Shown here in pieces: positions 61,771-64,000 of a stretch of 64,000 bases of DNA; positions within the stretch are counted from its first letter, which is position 1, and each line of letters opens with the position of its first letter. Position numbers and translations under genes: made by a program. Source of the stretch: Streptomyces sp. NBC_00091 (GTDB lineage Bacteria > Actinomycetota > Actinomycetes > Streptomycetales > Streptomycetaceae); assembly GCF_026343185.1 (NCBI RefSeq), contig NZ_JAPEMA010000001.1, positions 3,410,001 through 3,474,000 of the forward strand, read 5' to 3'. The notes beneath the pieces are model-generated. The model worked only from the letters and a program-made list of their open reading frames with translations, was not told the origin of the DNA and ran no database searches.

Positions 61771-62566
61771 CCCGGTCCGCGAGGATGTAGACGTTGCTGT
61801 CCGGGTCCTCGGCGTCACCGCAGGAGAAGGTCAGCGCGTAGGCGCCGGAGATGCCCGAGCCGCCCAGCAGCACCGGTGCGCTGCCCGAGCGCAGGGCCTC
61901 GGCGAGGCGCTCCGCGGTCTCCCGGTGGCCCGGGGTCATGCACAGCGTGGTGCCGTCGGTGAACACGTACACGTCCAGGGTGCCCAGCGGGCCCGGGCGG
62001 ACGTCCGCGAGGGCCGTACGGGCCTCCGCGAGCTCCTCCAGGCGGCTGACCGTGCGCTCGTGGTCGGCGCCCGGGTTCGGCTGGACCGGGACGAAGTCGG
62101 GGTGCGAGGGGTGGCGGCGGCGGGCCGCGGCCAGCTCGGCCGAATCCTCCGGGTACTCGTCGGCGAGGTCGTCGCCCAGGACCGGCTCCAGGCCGACCAG
62201 GTCCGCCTGCCGGGGCAGGAAGACCGGGCTGTCCTCACCGAGGCCGGGCAGGCCGCCCAGCAGCGAGGGAGCGTCGGCGGCGTCACGGGCCTCCTGCGCG
62301 GCCCAGAAGGCCCGCGCCTCGGCCAGCTCGCGCTCGCGCTCCTCGGCGAGGGCTTCGGCCACGGCGGCTCGTATCTCGGCGGCGGGGGACTGCACCGCGC
62401 TGCGGGCGTGCGGAACGGTCGCGGCGCGCGGGTGGGCCGACACCGCCAGCTCACCACGCAGGGCGGTGACCTGCTTGCGCAGTCCGTGTACGGCGTGCAG
62501 CGCAGCAGCGCCCACGGCCGTGGCAGCGGCCGTGGTCAGCAGCAGGGCAAGAGACATGGCGCTCAC
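61754..62566 (-). CDS. membrane-anchored hypothetical protein
   Basis: This is a 270-residue protein from GTG 62566, with AGGAG seven bases upstream. One N-terminal helix (SLALLLTTAAATAVGAAALH) is followed by an Ala/Glu/Arg-rich coil (AAVAEALAEERERELAEARA), a disordered acidic middle and a globular C-terminal part (about 180-270). That part contains LDVYVFTDGTTLCMTPGHRE and YALTFSCGDAEDPDSNVYIL. The protein faces the cytoplasm if the helix is a simple anchor. I do not recognise the family, although the C-terminal part looks conserved. Confidence 0.75.
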   Translation of the reverse strand: MSAMSLALLLTTAAATAVGAAALHAVHGLRKQVTALRGELAVSAHPRAATVPHARSAVQSPAAEIRAAVAEALAEERERELAEARAFWAAQEARDAADAPSLLGGLPGLGEDSPVFLPRQADLVGLEPVLGDDLADEYPEDSAELAAARRRHPSHPDFVPVQPNPGADHERTVSRLEELAEARTALADVRPGPLGTLDVYVFTDGTTLCMTPGHRETAERLAEALRSGSAPVLLGGSGISGAYALTFSCGDAEDPDSNVYILADRVIASL

Positions 62567-62717
62567 TGACTAACTCCTGGTTGATTCGATCCCCCGACTT
62601 CCTACATCAGCTTGTCCTGTGCTGTGAATGGCGTGCAGTGCATTACGTCATGAATTGGACAGGTCTTTCGTCCTTGCGGATCAAGGGGGATGGCGTCTGA
62701 CCTGGGCAAATACCGAT

Positions 62718-62746
62718 CCCCCAGGACAAAGGTCACATCCTGGGGG
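62718..62746. other. 9-bp hairpin in intergenic region
   Basis: CCCCCAGGA and TCCTGGGGG are separated by 11 bases. The hairpin lies in the ~290-base gap between the membrane-anchored protein start and the thiolase end. It is an operator or leader hairpin for the leftward gene, or part of the thiolase 3' end. The rest of the gap shows no gene. Confidence 0.5.
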
Positions 62747-62833
62747 AGATTCGGTCACAGGTCGGCCGCGACGAGGTTAGATCCGCCGCCAGTACAGCGC
62801 ATGGATCTCGAGGATCCCTTGCGGGGCCTGGGG

Positions 62834-62853
62834 GCCGGGCTCGATCGCCCGGC
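62834..62853 (-). terminator. terminator of thiolase gene
   Basis: GCCGGGC and GCCCGGC with a TCGATC loop lie seven bases past the thiolase stop on the minus strand. Confidence 0.65.
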
Positions 62854-62859
62854 TCCGGC

Positions 62860-64000
62860 TCAGCTGAGGCGCTCGATCACCATGGCCATGCCCTGACCGC
62901 CGCCCACGCACATGGTCTCCAGACCGAACTGCTTGTCGTGGAACTGCAGGCTGTTGATCAGGGTGCCGGTGATCCGGGCACCGGTCATCCCGAACGGGTG
63001 ACCGACGGCGATGGCCCCGCCGTTGACGTTCAGCTTCTCGAGCGGGATCTCCAGGTCGCGGTAGGACGGGATGACCTGGGCCGCGAAAGCCTCGTTGATC
63101 TCGAACAGGTCGATGTCGCCGACGGTCAGGCCGGCCCGCTTCAGGGCCTGCTTGGACGCCTCGACCGGGCCCAGGCCCATGATCTCGGGGGACAGGGCGG
63201 TGACGCCGGTGGAGACGATCCGGGCCAGCGGGGTCAGGCCCAGCTCCCGCGCCTTGGTGTCGCTCATGATGACGAGCGCGGCGGCGCCGTCGTTCAGCGG
63301 GCAGCAGTTGGCGGCCGTGACCAGGCCGTCGGGGCGGAAGACGGGCTTGAGGCCCTGGACGCCCTCGAGGGTGACGCCGGCGCGCGGGCCGTCGTCGGTG
63401 GAGACGACCGTGCCGTCCGGGGTGGTGACCGGGGTGATCTCGCGGGCCCAGAAGCCGTTCTTGATGGCCTCCTCGGCCAGGTTCTGGGAGCGGACGCCGA
63501 ACTCGTCCATGTCGCGCCGGGTCACGCCCTTGAGGCGGGCCAGGTTCTCGGCGGTCTGCCCCATCGCGATGTACGCGTCCGGGACCAGGCCGTCCTCGCG
63601 CGGGTCGTGCCAGTCCGTGCCCTCCTGGGCGGCGCGGGAGGCGGTACGGGCCTCGGCGTCCGCGAAGAGCGGGTTGTGGGTGTCCGGCAGGCCGTCCGAG
63701 GAGCCCTTGATGAACCGGGAGACCGTCTCGACGCCCGCGGAGATGAAGACGTCGCCCTCGCCGGCCTTGATGGCGTGCAGGGCCATGCGGGAGGTCTGGA
63801 GCGAGGAGGAGCAGTAGCGGGTGATCGTGGTGCCCGGCAGGTAGTCCATGCCCATCTGCACGGCGACGATGCGGGCCAGGTTGTGGCCCTGCTCGCCACC
63901 GGGGAGGCCGCAGCCCAGCATCAGGTCGTCGATGTCGCGCGGGTCCAGCCCGGGGACCTTGGCGAGGGCGGCCTGGATGATCGTCGCGGTCAGGTCGTCC
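62860..64000 (-). CDS. acetyl-CoA C-acyltransferase (thiolase), N-terminus outside window
   Basis: The 380 visible residues lack only the first ~20-25. The nucleophile Cys is in ITRYCSSSLQTSRMALHA, the His in GGAIAVGHPFGMTGARI and the second Cys in ETMCVGGGQGMAMV, together with NEAFAAQVIPS. All catalytic residues of the thiolase fold are present. The DIDDLMLGCGLPGGEQGHNL segment and HKARELG-like TKARELGLTPLARIVSTG fit the degradative (FadA-type) acyltransferases of beta-oxidation rather than a small biosynthetic thiolase. That choice is tentative. Confidence 0.94.
   Translation of the reverse strand, partial: DDLTATIIQAALAKVPGLDPRDIDDLMLGCGLPGGEQGHNLARIVAVQMGMDYLPGTTITRYCSSSLQTSRMALHAIKAGEGDVFISAGVETVSRFIKGSSDGLPDTHNPLFADAEARTASRAAQEGTDWHDPREDGLVPDAYIAMGQTAENLARLKGVTRRDMDEFGVRSQNLAEEAIKNGFWAREITPVTTPDGTVVSTDDGPRAGVTLEGVQGLKPVFRPDGLVTAANCCPLNDGAAALVIMSDTKARELGLTPLARIVSTGVTALSPEIMGLGPVEASKQALKRAGLTVGDIDLFEINEAFAAQVIPSYRDLEIPLEKLNVNGGAIAVGHPFGMTGARITGTLINSLQFHDKQFGLETMCVGGGQGMAMVIERLS

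Overview
The window is chromosomal DNA from a high-GC actinomycete, almost certainly a Streptomyces. Base composition is about 70% GC, GTG starts overlapping the previous stop (GTGA) are common, -10 boxes are of the TAGGxT type, and family markers include bldA tRNA-Leu(UAA), Rpf proteins, ALF-repeat secreted proteins and an XRE/ATP-binding/DUF397 cluster. From memory, the backbone order (ABC exporter, mfd, methylase, mazG, P450, two rpf genes, eno, divIC, DUF501, ppx, ndh, cfa, ABC exporter, bldA, BI-1, thiolase) resembles the eno-bldA neighbourhood of the S. coelicolor chromosome.

Left part (1-36 kb). A CGNR zinc-finger gene tail, a secreted acidic protein, a TTA-containing membrane protein and a 14-helix MFS exporter precede a MacB/FtsX-type ABC exporter. 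A GNRA-loop terminator separates it from a convergent DUF2079 membrane protein. Then come mfd, an MT0933-like small antitoxin, an HD phosphohydrolase, two related lipoproteins, an intact IS607-family element (serine recombinase plus TnpB), a duplicated-domain lipoprotein, an orphan adenine-methylase-like gene, a membrane protein/Ser-Thr kinase pair, a YfhO-like protein, a SurA-N lipoprotein and mazG. A flavohaemoglobin-like gene diverges from a P450. Two Rpf genes follow, the second behind a c-di-AMP (ydaO) riboswitch, then eno-divIC-DUF501-ppx.

Accessory block (about 36-52.9 kb). Between ppx and ndh lies a variable-looking segment. It holds (i) an XRE regulator/ATP-binding/DUF397 cluster; (ii) an operon of three secreted ALF-repeat proteins, the last a 1333-residue coiled-coil polymorphic-toxin-like protein with an ATGA-coupled candidate immunity gene; (iii) an orphan YefM-like antitoxin; and (iv) a six-gene module: a divergent TerD-like protein, then a membrane coiled-coil protein, a MotB/ZorB-like protein, a VWA protein, a PP2C phosphatase and a protein kinase. 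The VWA-PP2C-kinase trio matches the TerY-P triad of Ter stress/defence systems. Its coupling to a stator-like membrane pair is the most interesting feature here.

Right part (52.9-64 kb). NDH-2 with a probable Rex operator, a cyclopropane-fatty-acyl-phospholipid-synthase-like methyltransferase, a second ABC exporter paralogous to the first, bldA, a BI-1/YccA protein, small conserved genes and the 3' part of a thiolase. Two genes in the window, the ALF toxin and the membrane protein at 998-1846, carry an in-frame TTA codon and should depend on bldA. Strong perfect hairpins mark most transcription-unit ends.
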